This document shows, one piece after another, positions 32,265 through 41,356 of a stretch of 64,000 nucleotides of DNA (positions within the stretch are counted from its first letter, which is position 1; each line of letters opens with the position of its first letter). Source of the DNA: Leclercia sp. 29361. GTDB taxonomy: Bacteria; Pseudomonadota; Gammaproteobacteria; Enterobacterales; Enterobacteriaceae. The stretch is from assembly GCF_011290365.1 (NCBI RefSeq), contig NZ_CP049786.1:2232001-2296000 (forward strand), in the 5' to 3' direction. The notes under the pieces are model-generated. The model was not told the DNA's origin and searched no databases. It was given only the letters and a program-made list of their open reading frames with translations. The position numbers were made by a program, and so were the translations under genes.

Positions 32265-33368
32265 ATGCAGCGACAACACGCCCCGAACCGCGCCGATGTG
32301 GTAGGCAGTTTCTTACGTCCCGACGCCATCAAACAGGCGCGGGTGAAATTTGCCAGCGGTGAGATCGACGCGCAGCAGCTGCGTGCGGTAGAAGACGAGG
32401 CGATTCGCCATGTGGTGGAGCAGCAATGCGCCTGCGGCTTGCAGGTGGTGACTGACGGTGAGTTCCGCCGCGCCTGGTGGCATTTTGATTTCTTCGATGG
32501 CCTGCAGGGCGTAGAGCGTTACGACTCGAACCAGGGGATCCAGTTCAACGGCGTGCAGACCAAAGCCCACGGCGTGCGCGTCACCGGCAAGCTGGGGTTC
32601 GGCAGCCATCCGATGCTGGACGACTTCCGCTATCTGCAGAGCGTCAGCGGTACCGCCCAGCCGAAGATGACCATCCCGAGCCCGAGCGTGCTGCACTTCC
32701 GCGGCGGGCGTAAGGATATCGACGCCACCGTCTATCCGGATCTGGATGTGTACTTTGATGACCTGGCGCAAACCTGGCGCGATGCGATCCACGCTTTCTA
32801 TAACGCCGGTTGCCGCAACCTGCAGCTGGACGACACCGTCTGGGCCTACCTCTGCTCGGACGATCAGCGCCGCCAGATCCGCGAGCGCGGAGATGACCCG
32901 GACCAGCTGGCGCGCACCTATGCTCGCGTGCTGAATAAGGCCCTGGAAGGTAAGCCGGACGATCTGACCATCGGGCTGCACGTCTGTCGCGGTAACTTCC
33001 GCTCGACCTGGATCTCCGAAGGGGGCTACGAGCCGGTGGCTGAAATCCTGTTTGGCACCGTTAACGTTGATGCTTTCTTCCTCGAATACGACAACGATCG
33101 CAGCGGCGACTTTGCCCCGTTACGCTTTGTCCGTCCGGGCAAACAGCAGGTGGTACTGGGCCTGATCACCACCAAAAGCGGCGAGCTGGAAAACCCGGAA
33201 GGGGTGAAAGCACGTCTGGAAGAGGCGGCGAAGTATGTGGCGAAAGCGCAGATCTGCCTCAGCCCGCAGTGCGGCTTTGCCTCCACCGAAGAGGGCAACG
33301 CCCTGACCGAAGCCCAGCAGTGGGATAAGGTTCGCCTGGTCACGCAAATCGCCAGCGAAGTCTGGTAA
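32265..33368 (+). CDS. MetE-like cobalamin-independent methyltransferase domain protein
   Basis: 367 residues, equivalent to the C-terminal catalytic half of MetE and the stand-alone archaeal or YxjG/YxjH type. The zinc site is visible as His and Cys in GLHVCRGNF, Glu in FFLEYDNDRSG and Cys in LSPQCGFAS. The N-terminal GSFLRP and VVTDGEFRRAWW are family marks. It lacks the MetE N-terminal half that binds folate, so it may use another methyl donor or act on other thiols. AAAGGAG precedes the ATG. It is monocistronic, before the urt promoter. Confidence 0.85.
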   Translation: MQRQHAPNRADVVGSFLRPDAIKQARVKFASGEIDAQQLRAVEDEAIRHVVEQQCACGLQVVTDGEFRRAWWHFDFFDGLQGVERYDSNQGIQFNGVQTKAHGVRVTGKLGFGSHPMLDDFRYLQSVSGTAQPKMTIPSPSVLHFRGGRKDIDATVYPDLDVYFDDLAQTWRDAIHAFYNAGCRNLQLDDTVWAYLCSDDQRRQIRERGDDPDQLARTYARVLNKALEGKPDDLTIGLHVCRGNFRSTWISEGGYEPVAEILFGTVNVDAFFLEYDNDRSGDFAPLRFVRPGKQQVVLGLITTKSGELENPEGVKARLEEAAKYVAKAQICLSPQCGFASTEEGNALTEAQQWDKVRLVTQIASEVW

Positions 33369-33385
33369 GTGCTTGTCCACAGCGT

Positions 33386-33402
33386 TGCATTAATAAAGTG
33401 CA
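33386..33402 (+). promoter_or_regulatory. Likely NtrC enhancer site
   Basis: TGCATTAATAAAGTGCA, 17 bp with TGCA ends at the NtrC spacing (compare TGCACCA-N3-TGGTGCA). It lies inside a 12 bp inverted repeat (33378-33410) and 90 bp upstream of the sigma-54 promoter. The larger repeat could also end the upstream transcript. Confidence 0.6.
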
Positions 33403-33475
33403 ACGCTGTGCCATTCTGATCCGCATCCGCGTTTAAAACCCTCTCCAGCTCCCTGATCCCACTGAATTTTCATTC

Positions 33476-33491
33476 TGGCATCCTTTTTGCT
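33476..33491 (+). promoter_or_regulatory. Sigma-54 promoter of urtABCDE
   Basis: TGGCATCCTTTTTGCT matches the -24/-12 consensus TGGCAC-N5-TTGCW with the invariant GG and GC 10 nt apart. The urtA start is about 80 bp downstream. Nitrogen-limitation control is the natural reading. Confidence 0.7.
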
Positions 33492-33572
33492 CTGACTAAT
33501 CCTGAATGCTTTCTCTGCGTCCACGCCGTAACGGACGATTTCGCACAGCGTTGTTTTTCAGGAGTGAAAATT

Positions 33573-34844
33573 ATGCATCGTCGTACCTTAATCAAAGCCT
33601 TTGCTTTATCGGCCTCCGTAGTGGCCATGGGGATGAGTTTCAGCGTGCAGGCAGCCGACACCATCAAGATTGGCATCATGCATTCGCTCTCCGGCACGAT
33701 GGCGATCTCTGAAACGCCGCTGAAAGACGTGGCGCTGATGACCATCGACGAAATCAACGCCAAAGGCGGTGTGCTGGGCAAAAAACTGGAGCCAGTAGTA
33801 GTGGATCCCGCCTCCAACTGGCCGCTGTTTGCCGAGAAAGCCCGTCAGCTGTTGAGCCAGGATAAGGTGGCGGCGGTCTTTGGCTGCTGGACCTCGGTGT
33901 CGCGCAAATCGGTGTTGCCGGTGTTTGAGGAGCTGAACGGTCTGCTGTTCTACCCGGTGCAGTACGAAGGGGAAGAGATGTCACCGAACGTCTTCTACAC
34001 CGGGGCCGCACCTAACCAGCAGGCCATCCCGGCGGTGGAGTACCTGATGAGCGAAGACGGCGGCGAAGCGAAACGCTTCTTCCTGCTGGGCACTGACTAC
34101 GTTTACCCGCGCACCACCAACAAAATTCTCCGCGCTTTCCTGCACTCGAAAGGCGTTCAGGATAAAGACATCGAAGAGGTCTACACCCCGTTCGGCCATA
34201 GTGATTACCAGACTATCGTCGCCAGCATCAAGAAATTCTCTGCCGCAGGCAAAACCGCGGTGGTCTCTACCATCAACGGTGACTCCAACGTGCCGTTCTA
34301 CAAAGAGCTGGCGAACCAGGGCGTAAAAGCCACCGATGTGCCGGTCGTCGCCTTCTCGGTGGGTGAAGAGGAGCTGCGCGGCATCGATACCAAACCGCTG
34401 GTGGGCAACCTGGCGGCCTGGAACTACTTCGAGTCTGTGGATAACCCGGCCAACCAGACCTTCGTCGCCGCGTATAAAAACTGGGCCAAAGCGCAGAAGC
34501 TGCCGAACGCCGGCACGGTGGTGACCAACGATCCAATGGAAGCTACCTACGTGGGGATCCACATGTGGGCCCAGGCGGTAGAGAAAGCGGGTACCACCGA
34601 CGTGGATAAAGTGCGTGCCGCCATGGCCGGTCAGTCCTTCAAAGCGCCGTCGGGCTTCACCCTGACCATGGATGCCACCAACCACCACCTGCATAAGCCG
34701 GTGATGATTGGCGAGATCGAGGGTAATGGCCAGTTCAACGTCGTGTGGCAGACCGAAGCCCCGGTGCGTGCCCAGCCGTGGAGCCCGTACATCGCCGGGA
34801 ATGACAAAAAGCCCGACACCCCGATCAAAACCGCCAGCAACTGA
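33573..34844 (+). CDS. urtA: Urea ABC transporter, substrate-binding protein UrtA
   Basis: 423 residues, of the type I periplasmic binding-protein fold (branched-chain amino-acid group). Signal MHRRTLIKAFALSASVVAMG, cleaved after VQAA; the HRRTLIK start also looks like a Tat motif. Urea-family marks: IGIMHSLSGTMAISE, FGCWTSVSRKSVLP and PVQYEGEEMSPN. It binds urea with high affinity and feeds UrtBC. The ATG at 33573 has CAGGAG 8 nt upstream. First gene of the five-gene urt operon, behind the sigma-54 promoter. Confidence 0.95.
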   Translation: MHRRTLIKAFALSASVVAMGMSFSVQAADTIKIGIMHSLSGTMAISETPLKDVALMTIDEINAKGGVLGKKLEPVVVDPASNWPLFAEKARQLLSQDKVAAVFGCWTSVSRKSVLPVFEELNGLLFYPVQYEGEEMSPNVFYTGAAPNQQAIPAVEYLMSEDGGEAKRFFLLGTDYVYPRTTNKILRAFLHSKGVQDKDIEEVYTPFGHSDYQTIVASIKKFSAAGKTAVVSTINGDSNVPFYKELANQGVKATDVPVVAFSVGEEELRGIDTKPLVGNLAAWNYFESVDNPANQTFVAAYKNWAKAQKLPNAGTVVTNDPMEATYVGIHMWAQAVEKAGTTDVDKVRAAMAGQSFKAPSGFTLTMDATNHHLHKPVMIGEIEGNGQFNVVWQTEAPVRAQPWSPYIAGNDKKPDTPIKTASN

Positions 34845-34869
34845 ATCCGGATCATAAAGAGGTAAAGCC

Positions 34870-36444
34870 ATGAACGTCATGCGCATGATCTTCGCTCTCG
34901 TATGGCTTGCCGGACTGCTGCCAGGGATGGCACAGGCAACGGACGCCGATAATTTTGTGGCTGCCAGCCGCAGCCAGCAGGCGGTGCTGCTCGAGCAGTG
35001 GGCCGCCGCACCCGATCCCGCCCGGCTGGCGCTGCTGCGCGCCTTGCAGCAGGAAAATGTCTTTATCGATAGCCATAAGCAGGCCTTCACCCGGGAAAAC
35101 GGCGCCTTAACCGCTCTCGGTGAAGCCGCCCAGCCCGAGGGGGCCACCAAAGCCGTGCGGCTCACCAACCGCCTGCGGGTGCTGGCCGCCACGGCGCTCG
35201 CCACCCATCAGCTGGCAGGTGACAGTGTCACTGAAAGGCTGGCGGCGGCGAAACAGCTCCAGCGCGATCCCCAGCCGCAGATGCTGCCTTTTTTACAGCG
35301 TCAGCTGGCAAGCGAGAGCGATGACGCGGTGCGTCAGGTGCTGAGCCTGGCCGTTGCCAGCCTGCAACTGACCAGCACCCAGCCAGCGGTGCGCCAGCAG
35401 GCCGTCACGCTGCTGGGCGAGTCGAGCGATCCGGAGGTGCAGTCCCGACTGCTGCCATATACCCATGCGCAGACCGAGCCGGACGCCGGCGTGCGGGAAG
35501 CCGCCGCGGAAAGCCTGCGTCAGATGCAACACCGTCAGACCATCAGCGACCTGCTGGGCCAGGCGTTTATGGGCCTGTCGCTGGGCTCCATTCTGCTGCT
35601 GGCCGCGCTCGGCCTGGCGATCACCTACGGCCTGCTGGGGGTGATCAACATGGCCCACGGCGAAATGCTGATGCTCGGGGCCTACGCCACCTGGATGGTG
35701 CAGCAGGCGATGGCGCAGTTTACCCCGCAGTGGCTCACCTTCTATCCGCTGGTGGCGCTGCCGGTGGCGTTCACGCTTACCGCAGGCGTAGGCATGGCGC
35801 TGGAGCGCACGGTGATTCGTCACCTCTATGGCCGCCCACTGGAAACATTGCTGGCGACCTGGGGGATCAGCCTGATGCTGATCCAGCTGGTGCGCATGAT
35901 CTTCGGGGCGCAAAACCTCGAGGTCGCTAACCCGGCGTGGCTCTCCGGCGGCGTGCAGGTCTATGCCAGCCTGATCCTGCCGTGGAACCGGCTGGTGGTG
36001 TTGGGCTTTGTGCTGCTGGTGCTCTTTTTCACCTGGCTGATCCTCAACAAAACCCGGCTGGGGCTTAACGTGCGGGCGGTGACGCAAAACCGCAGCATGG
36101 CGGCCTGCTGCGGGGTGCCCACCGGACGTGTCGATATGCTGGCCTTCGGGCTGGGTTCCGGCATTGCCGGTCTCGGCGGGGTGGCGCTGTCGCAACTGGG
36201 CAACGTCGGGCCGGAGCTGGGCCAGGGGTATATCATCGACTCCTTCCTGGTGGTGGTGCTCGGCGGCGTGGGTCAACTGGCCGGCAGCGTGGCGGCGGCC
36301 TTTGGGCTGGGGATTTTCAATAAGATCCTCGAGCCGCAGATGGGGGCCGTACTCGGCAAAATCGTAATTCTGGTGGCGATCATTCTGTTTATTCAGAAAC
36401 GTCCTCAGGGCTTGTTTGCACTGAAAGGGAGGGTAATCGACTGA
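34870..36444 (+). CDS. urtB: Urea ABC transporter permease UrtB
   Basis: 524 residues: signal peptide, then a ~190-residue periplasmic helical-repeat-like extension typical of UrtB, then a LivH-type permease domain from about residue 225 with IPGLLGVINMAHGE-like GLLGVINMAHGEMLMLGAY. The long N-terminal extension separates it from amino-acid permeases. A GAGGTAAAGCC box precedes the ATG. Its stop overlaps the urtC start (TGATG), ensuring coupled synthesis. Confidence 0.94.
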   Translation: MNVMRMIFALVWLAGLLPGMAQATDADNFVAASRSQQAVLLEQWAAAPDPARLALLRALQQENVFIDSHKQAFTRENGALTALGEAAQPEGATKAVRLTNRLRVLAATALATHQLAGDSVTERLAAAKQLQRDPQPQMLPFLQRQLASESDDAVRQVLSLAVASLQLTSTQPAVRQQAVTLLGESSDPEVQSRLLPYTHAQTEPDAGVREAAAESLRQMQHRQTISDLLGQAFMGLSLGSILLLAALGLAITYGLLGVINMAHGEMLMLGAYATWMVQQAMAQFTPQWLTFYPLVALPVAFTLTAGVGMALERTVIRHLYGRPLETLLATWGISLMLIQLVRMIFGAQNLEVANPAWLSGGVQVYASLILPWNRLVVLGFVLLVLFFTWLILNKTRLGLNVRAVTQNRSMAACCGVPTGRVDMLAFGLGSGIAGLGGVALSQLGNVGPELGQGYIIDSFLVVVLGGVGQLAGSVAAAFGLGIFNKILEPQMGAVLGKIVILVAIILFIQKRPQGLFALKGRVID

Positions 36445-37517
36445 TGAGCCAGCCACTGACCTTAACCCTGGCGCGGAGAGCGCCGCGCAGCGTACCGATA
36501 CTCCTCGGCCTGCTTCTCGCCGCACTGCTGGTGCTGCCGTTTCTGGCCCTGCTGCCCGCCACCCATCCGCTGGCGGTCTCCACCTGGATGCTGACCCTGG
36601 TGGGCAAAATCCTCTGCTATGCGATTGTCGCCGTAGCGCTGGATCTGGTCTGGGGCTACGCCGGCATGTTGTCTCTGGGCCACGGCCTGTTCTTTGCCCT
36701 CGGCGGCTACGCGATGGGGATGTACCTGATGCGCCAGGCTGCGGGGGACGGACTCCCGGCCTTTATGTCGTTTCTCTCCTGGAGCGAGCTGCCCTGGTTC
36801 TGGTGGGGCACCCAGCATTTTGCCTGGGCGCTGGTGCTGATCGTGATGGTCCCCGGCCTGCTGGCGCTGCTGTTCGGCTGGTTTGCCTTCCGCTCAAAAA
36901 TCAAAGGGGTCTACTTCTCGATCATGACCCAGGCGCTGACCTTCGCCGGGATGCTGCTGTTCTTCCGCAATGAAACCGGCTTTGGCGGCAACAACGGTTT
37001 CACCGGCTTTACCACGCTGCTGGGCTTTTCGGTCACCGCCACCTCGACGCGTATCGCCCTGTTTATTGCCACCGTGCTGCTGCTGGCGGCGTCGCTGGGA
37101 GTGGGTTACGCGCTCGCAAAAAGTAAGTTTGGCCGCATCCTGACCGCGGTGCGCGACGCGGAAAACCGGTTGACCTTCTGCGGCTACGATCCCCGCGGGT
37201 TTAAGCTGCTGGTCTGGACCTTATCCGCAGTGCTGTGCGGGCTGGCCGGGGCGCTGTATGTCCCGCAGGTGGGGATCATCAACCCCGGCGAGATGTCGCC
37301 GACTAACTCCATCGAAGCGGCAATCTGGGTCGCGCTTGGCGGACGCGGCACGCTGATCGGCCCGGTGATGGGCGCCGCGCTGGTTAACGGGGCAAAAAGC
37401 ATCTTTACCGTGGCGATGCCGGAATACTGGCAGCTGTTCCTCGGGCTGATCTTTATCGCGGTCACGCTGTTTTTACCCCGCGGCGTAACGGGACTGTTCC
37501 GCAAAGGAGACCAGTAA
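36444..37517 (+). CDS. urtC: Urea ABC transporter permease UrtC
   Basis: 357 residues, LivM-type permease with about 8-10 helices. Marks: DLVWGYAGMLSLGHGLFFALGG and NEVGFGGNNG-like NETGFGGNNGFTGF, and late RGTLIGPVMGAALVNGAKS. It pairs with UrtB to form the urea channel. One-base stop/start overlaps with urtB and urtD (TAATG) show tight translational coupling. Confidence 0.94.
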   Translation: MSQPLTLTLARRAPRSVPILLGLLLAALLVLPFLALLPATHPLAVSTWMLTLVGKILCYAIVAVALDLVWGYAGMLSLGHGLFFALGGYAMGMYLMRQAAGDGLPAFMSFLSWSELPWFWWGTQHFAWALVLIVMVPGLLALLFGWFAFRSKIKGVYFSIMTQALTFAGMLLFFRNETGFGGNNGFTGFTTLLGFSVTATSTRIALFIATVLLLAASLGVGYALAKSKFGRILTAVRDAENRLTFCGYDPRGFKLLVWTLSAVLCGLAGALYVPQVGIINPGEMSPTNSIEAAIWVALGGRGTLIGPVMGAALVNGAKSIFTVAMPEYWQLFLGLIFIAVTLFLPRGVTGLFRKGDQ

Positions 37518-38308
37518 TGAGCGAGCAATTATTTACCCGTCAGCTGCCCGGGGACCGCTACCGCGACCAGACCGACCCGGTGCTGCAGCTGGAGGGGATC
37601 AACGTCAGCTTTGACGGCTTTAAAGCGTTGACCGACCTGTCGCTCAATATCGGCGTAGGCGAGCTGCGCTGCGTAATAGGCCCCAACGGCGCGGGAAAAA
37701 CCACGCTGATGGATGTCATCACCGGCAAAACGCGGCCCCAGAGCGGGCGGGCGATATACGATCAGTCCACGGATCTCACCACCCTCGATTCGATCGCCAT
37801 TGCCCGCCAGGGCATCGGACGCAAGTTTCAGAAGCCGACGGTGTTTGAGGCCCTGACGGTGTGGGAGAACCTCGAGCTGGCGATGAAGGGGGATAAATCG
37901 GTGTGGGCCAGCCTGCGCGCCCGGCTGAGCAGCGAGCAGGGGGACCGGATCAACGAGATGCTGAGCCTGCTGCGCCTCGGCGCGGAGCGGCATCGTCGGG
38001 CCGGGTTGCTGTCGCACGGTCAGAAGCAGTTCCTGGAGATCGGCATGCTGTTGGTGCAGGAGCCGCATCTGCTGCTGCTCGACGAACCGGCCGCCGGGAT
38101 GACCGATGCTGAAACCGAGTACACCGCCGAACTGTTTCGCACTCTGGCGGGGAAGCACTCGTTGATGGTGGTGGAGCATGACATGGGCTTTGTCGAAACC
38201 ATTGCCGATCACGTCACCGTTCTGCATCAGGGGCGGGTGCTGGCGGAGGGTTCGCTGCGCGAGGTGCAGGCCAACGAGCAGGTGATTGAAGTCTATCTCG
38301 GACGCTAA
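37517..38308 (+). CDS. urtD: Urea ABC transporter ATPase UrtD
   Basis: 263 residues, LivG-type ATPase. Walker A GPNGAGKTT, Q-loop region, signature LSHGQKQFLEIG, Walker B LLLLDEPAAGM and H-loop VEHDM are all intact. The ~20-residue N-terminal extension (LFTRQLPGDRYRDQT) is usual in UrtD. It energises UrtBC together with UrtE. Confidence 0.94.
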   Translation: MSEQLFTRQLPGDRYRDQTDPVLQLEGINVSFDGFKALTDLSLNIGVGELRCVIGPNGAGKTTLMDVITGKTRPQSGRAIYDQSTDLTTLDSIAIARQGIGRKFQKPTVFEALTVWENLELAMKGDKSVWASLRARLSSEQGDRINEMLSLLRLGAERHRRAGLLSHGQKQFLEIGMLLVQEPHLLLLDEPAAGMTDAETEYTAELFRTLAGKHSLMVVEHDMGFVETIADHVTVLHQGRVLAEGSLREVQANEQVIEVYLGR

Positions 38309-38317
38309 GGAGCGCGG

Positions 38318-39016
38318 ATGCTACAGGTTAACGAACTGAATCAGTATTACGGCGGGAGCCACATCCTGCGCGGGGTCAGCTTTGAAGCGCTGCCCGGAGA
38401 AATCACCTGTCTGCTCGGGCGTAACGGGGTGGGCAAAACCACGCTGCTTAAATGCCTGATGGGGCTGATCCCGGCGCGTAACGGGGAGATCCTCTGGCAG
38501 GGCAAACCCATTACCCACGCCAGACCACATCAGCGGGTGCAGGCGGGGGTGGCCTATGTGCCCCAGGGGCGGGAGATCTTTCCCCGCCTGACGGTGGAGG
38601 AGAATCTGCTGCTCGGGCTGTCACGTTTTCCGGCGCGCGAGGCGAAGCAGGTGCCGGAGGAGATCTGGCAACTGTTTCCGGTATTGCAGGAGATGAAGCA
38701 GCGCCGGGGGGGCGATCTCTCGGGCGGGCAACAGCAGCAGCTGGCGATTGGCCGGGCGCTGGCGAGCCGTCCTCAGCTGTTGATTCTTGATGAGCCGACG
38801 GAGGGGATCCAGCCCTCGGTGATTAAGGAGATTGGTCAGGTGATCCGTCAGCTGGCGAATCGGGGCGACATGGCGATCCTGCTGGTGGAGCAGTTTTACG
38901 ACTTTGCCGCCGAGCTGGCCGACAGCTATCTGCTGATGTCCCGGGGCAGCATCATCCAGCGCGGCCGCGGGGAAAATATGGAACAGGAGGGCGTTCGCGG
39001 CCTGGTGGCAATATAA
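38318..39016 (+). CDS. urtE: Urea ABC transporter ATPase UrtE
   Basis: 232 residues, LivF-type ATPase. Walker A GRNGVGKTT, signature LSGGQQQQLAIG, Walker B LLILDEPTEGIQP and H-loop VEQFYDFA are intact. AAGGAG lies before the ATG. Last gene of the urt operon. No terminator hairpin is obvious before the Zur box, so some read-through into zinT is possible. Confidence 0.94.
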   Translation: MLQVNELNQYYGGSHILRGVSFEALPGEITCLLGRNGVGKTTLLKCLMGLIPARNGEILWQGKPITHARPHQRVQAGVAYVPQGREIFPRLTVEENLLLGLSRFPAREAKQVPEEIWQLFPVLQEMKQRRGGDLSGGQQQQLAIGRALASRPQLLILDEPTEGIQPSVIKEIGQVIRQLANRGDMAILLVEQFYDFAAELADSYLLMSRGSIIQRGRGENMEQEGVRGLVAI

Positions 39017-39033
39017 CGGGGTTGTTTTGCGGT

Positions 39034-39050
39034 ATGTTATAATATAACAT
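39034..39050 (+). promoter_or_regulatory. Zur operator of zinT
   Basis: ATGTTATAATATAACAT, a 17 bp perfect palindrome that matches the Zur box (GTTATANTATAAC core), 35 bp before the zinT start. It predicts induction under zinc starvation. Confidence 0.88.
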
Positions 39051-39084
39051 CCAAAACTCTTTAAAATGGAGTGAGGACGTTATC

Positions 39085-39726
39085 TTGGCAGGACCTATTG
39101 GTAAATATGCAATGACTCTGGGGGCGCTGCTGGTCAGCGGCCAGCTGTATGCCCACTCGCACGGCCATCAGATGACCGAGGCGGAACAAAAAGCGGCCAA
39201 CGGCGTGTTTGACGACAAAGAGGTGAAGGATCGGCCGCTCTCCAACTGGGACGGCGTCTGGCAGTCAGTCTATCCGTTCCTGCTGAGCGGCGATCTCGAC
39301 CCGGTATTCAAAAAGAAAGCCGGGATAGACAACAGCAAAACCTTTGACCAGGTGAAAGCCTATTATCGCACCGGCTACGCCACCGACGTAGAGACCATCG
39401 GCATTGAGAACAATGTGATGGAGTTCCACACCGGCAAAAACGTCAGCCGCTGTGAATATGTCTCTAACGGCTACAAGATCCTGACCTATGCCTCCGGCAA
39501 GAAGGGCGTGCGTTACCTGTTTGAATGTAAGGATGCCAGCAGCAAGGCACCGAAGTTTGTCCAGTTCAGCGACCACACCATCGGCCCGCGCCAGTCTGCC
39601 CATTTCCATATCTTTATGGGCAACACCTCCCACGAGGCGTTATTAAAAGAGATGGATAACTGGCCGACCTATTATCCAAACGAAATGTATACAAAGCAGG
39701 TGGTGGAGGAGATGTTGCACCATTAA
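39085..39726 (+). CDS. zinT: Periplasmic zinc-binding protein ZinT
   Basis: 213 residues from a TTG start with GAGG 8 nt upstream; no ATG lies in a useful place. Signal peptide to about residue 23, then a His-rich N-terminus (AHSHGHQ) and the YodA lipocalin-like domain: [27 protein letters not shown] and SAHFHIFMG. It captures zinc in the periplasm and hands it to ZnuABC under starvation. Expression should follow the Zur box. Confidence 0.94.
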   Translation: MAGPIGKYAMTLGALLVSGQLYAHSHGHQMTEAEQKAANGVFDDKEVKDRPLSNWDGVWQSVYPFLLSGDLDPVFKKKAGIDNSKTFDQVKAYYRTGYATDVETIGIENNVMEFHTGKNVSRCEYVSNGYKILTYASGKKGVRYLFECKDASSKAPKFVQFSDHTIGPRQSAHFHIFMGNTSHEALLKEMDNWPTYYPNEMYTKQVVEEMLHH

Positions 39727-39743
39727 TTCGGTGCGGCATGTGT

Positions 39744-39771
39744 GCCGGGTGGCGGCTATGCCTTACCCGGC
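39744..39771. repeat. REP-like palindrome
   Basis: GCCGGGT and ACCCGGC flank a short AT/GC loop. The same type occurs at 41324-41349 and 61683-61708. Confidence 0.65.
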
Positions 39772-39875
39772 CTACAAAATCTTTCGGAATTCATTAATAC
39801 CCCCTTCATTTTATGTGTGCTTATATCCCATTTGTAAAACACATATGAAAAGATGATCAACTGGAGGGAGTGAAT

Positions 39876-40592
39876 ATGCATTTCAATGATTCAATCATTA
39901 CTTCTGTGCAAGCTGATAGAATTATTGCTCTCAAGTTAGATAAGGCACTGGCAGGCGTAAAGGACAACGTCGCTTCAACTCTCAAACAGATGGGAGATGG
40001 TGTCACCCGTGCATCGTATTACACTTCGTGTTTTATGGAAAATTACCAGGATGTTTGCACGAAACTTAAAAATGAAGATTTAAGGTTTATTTCAGGTCTT
40101 ATACAATTGTATAAAGATCGTGATGTTATTTTTGAAATGATTCGTCTGTATATAGAAGTTCATTTTAAAAATAAAACAGAAGGGCGTATTCAGAATATCC
40201 TTCGTAAGCTTGTAGGTGCTGGTGTTTATCTATCAACAACAGGAACCACCAATCGACTACTGATCATTTCTGTGGCAACTGCTGTATGTCAAAGCTATAG
40301 TTTTCAGACCATCGTGCATGGGCGTTTAAGTCAGGTCCGAACGCTCATTCTTAAAGGAAGTGTAACAGCTTCAGCAATATCATTCAGCGTGTATGGTATA
40401 GTTCATGAAGCTGCAAATTGCGCTGATAATCTTAAGGAGTTTAATGCTTTTTATTATCAGGCGCTGTATGAACGAAATCTTGAAATGATGTATTTTATTA
40501 TCGAGCCATTAATTACGCGTAGCCCTTATTTAAATCCCATGCTTATATCAGATGATGAACTGGTGGATTTGATTGTCAGGCTAGTGAGGTAG
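39876..40592 (+). CDS. Unknown protein in orphan hcp cluster, possible T6SS effector
   Basis: 238 residues with GGAGGG before the ATG. Mainly helical, with two mildly hydrophobic stretches (about 113-140 and 158-180: GVYLSTTGTTNRLLIISVA, KGSVTASAISFSVYGIVHEA). I recognise no family. It precedes a tiny membrane protein and hcp in an AT-rich block, which suggests an effector delivered with Hcp or a pore-forming toxin, with the next gene as its immunity partner. This is inference from context only. Confidence 0.6.
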   Translation: MHFNDSIITSVQADRIIALKLDKALAGVKDNVASTLKQMGDGVTRASYYTSCFMENYQDVCTKLKNEDLRFISGLIQLYKDRDVIFEMIRLYIEVHFKNKTEGRIQNILRKLVGAGVYLSTTGTTNRLLIISVATAVCQSYSFQTIVHGRLSQVRTLILKGSVTASAISFSVYGIVHEAANCADNLKEFNAFYYQALYERNLEMMYFIIEPLITRSPYLNPMLISDDELVDLIVRLVR

Positions 40593-40790
40593 ATGATGGG
40601 ATGCTTAAAAAAATGGTTAAAAGAAGAATTCATCTTGTTTATATGGGGGTGGGGATGTTGTTTGGCTATTATTTTATTTGCTATGCTCGCAGTCTCCTTC
40701 TTTCCAGATGCTGCAATCAAGTTGACAGGATTATTTATTTTATTTCTTATTTGTTTGCACGTTTTTCTCTGGTTTAAATTTAAAAAATAA
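40593..40790 (+). CDS. Small two-helix membrane protein, possible immunity protein
   Basis: 65 residues. Helices at about 12-36 and 43-61 (LFILFLICLHVFLWFKF) and a lysine-rich end. It starts directly after the stop of the preceding gene (TAGATG). The size and topology suit an immunity protein that protects against a membrane-active toxin, but no homologue is recognised. Confidence 0.55.
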   Translation: MMGCLKKWLKEEFILFIWGWGCCLAIILFAMLAVSFFPDAAIKLTGLFILFLICLHVFLWFKFKK

Positions 40791-40807
40791 TAAAGAGGAT
40801 AAAAAGC

Positions 40808-41287
40808 ATGTCCAATCCAGCACATTTATGGTTAACAGATGAGAATGGCTCACCCATTGTAGGGTCCTGTGTTATGCCAGCCCGGCTTGGCTCTATCGAG
40901 TTACGTTTTGTTAACCACCATGTTTGGTTACCTGCAGATCCTAATACTGGCAAACTAACTGGAACCAGACTTCATACCCCTTTGAAGATGCAAAAGGAGT
41001 TTGATAGAACCACACCATTGTTGTTTCGAGCACTTTGTGAAGGTCGCATATTAAAAACAGCAACAATAAAAATGTACCAAACCAATGACGCTGGTTTGGA
41101 AGTGGAATATTTCAATATTGTCATGGAGAACGTCAAAATTACCGCCATTACTCCAAATTTGCATCCCAGTGGTGTAACAAGCAAACACCTTGAAGATATT
41201 GAATTGCGTTATGAAAAAATTCTATGGAAGTATATCGATGGCAACATTCTCTACGAAGATAGCTGGAACCACCGTGTTTTCGCGTAA
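40808..41287 (+). CDS. hcp: Hcp-family type VI secretion tube protein (orphan)
   Basis: 159 residues, full length for the Hcp1 family. Start MSNPAHLWLTDENGSPIVG and the core KEFDRTTPLLFRALCEGR, ATIKMYQTNDAG and YFNIVMENVKIT are family-typical. Hcp hexamers form the T6SS tube and carry small effectors in the lumen. No other T6SS gene is in the window, so this is an orphan copy relying on a system elsewhere. GAGG box 10 nt upstream; 17 bp after the small membrane protein gene. Confidence 0.92.
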   Translation: MSNPAHLWLTDENGSPIVGSCVMPARLGSIELRFVNHHVWLPADPNTGKLTGTRLHTPLKMQKEFDRTTPLLFRALCEGRILKTATIKMYQTNDAGLEVEYFNIVMENVKITAITPNLHPSGVTSKHLEDIELRYEKILWKYIDGNILYEDSWNHRVFA

Positions 41288-41323
41288 AAATGCGAATGTC
41301 GACATTTGGTGAAGTTCAGGTAG

Positions 41324-41349
41324 GCCCGGCAAGCGAAGTGTCGCCGGGC
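41324..41349. repeat. REP-like palindrome between hcp and ydeE
   Basis: GCCCGGC and GCCGGGC around a 12 bp centre, between two convergent genes. Confidence 0.6.
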
Positions 41350-41356
41350 ACTGCTC

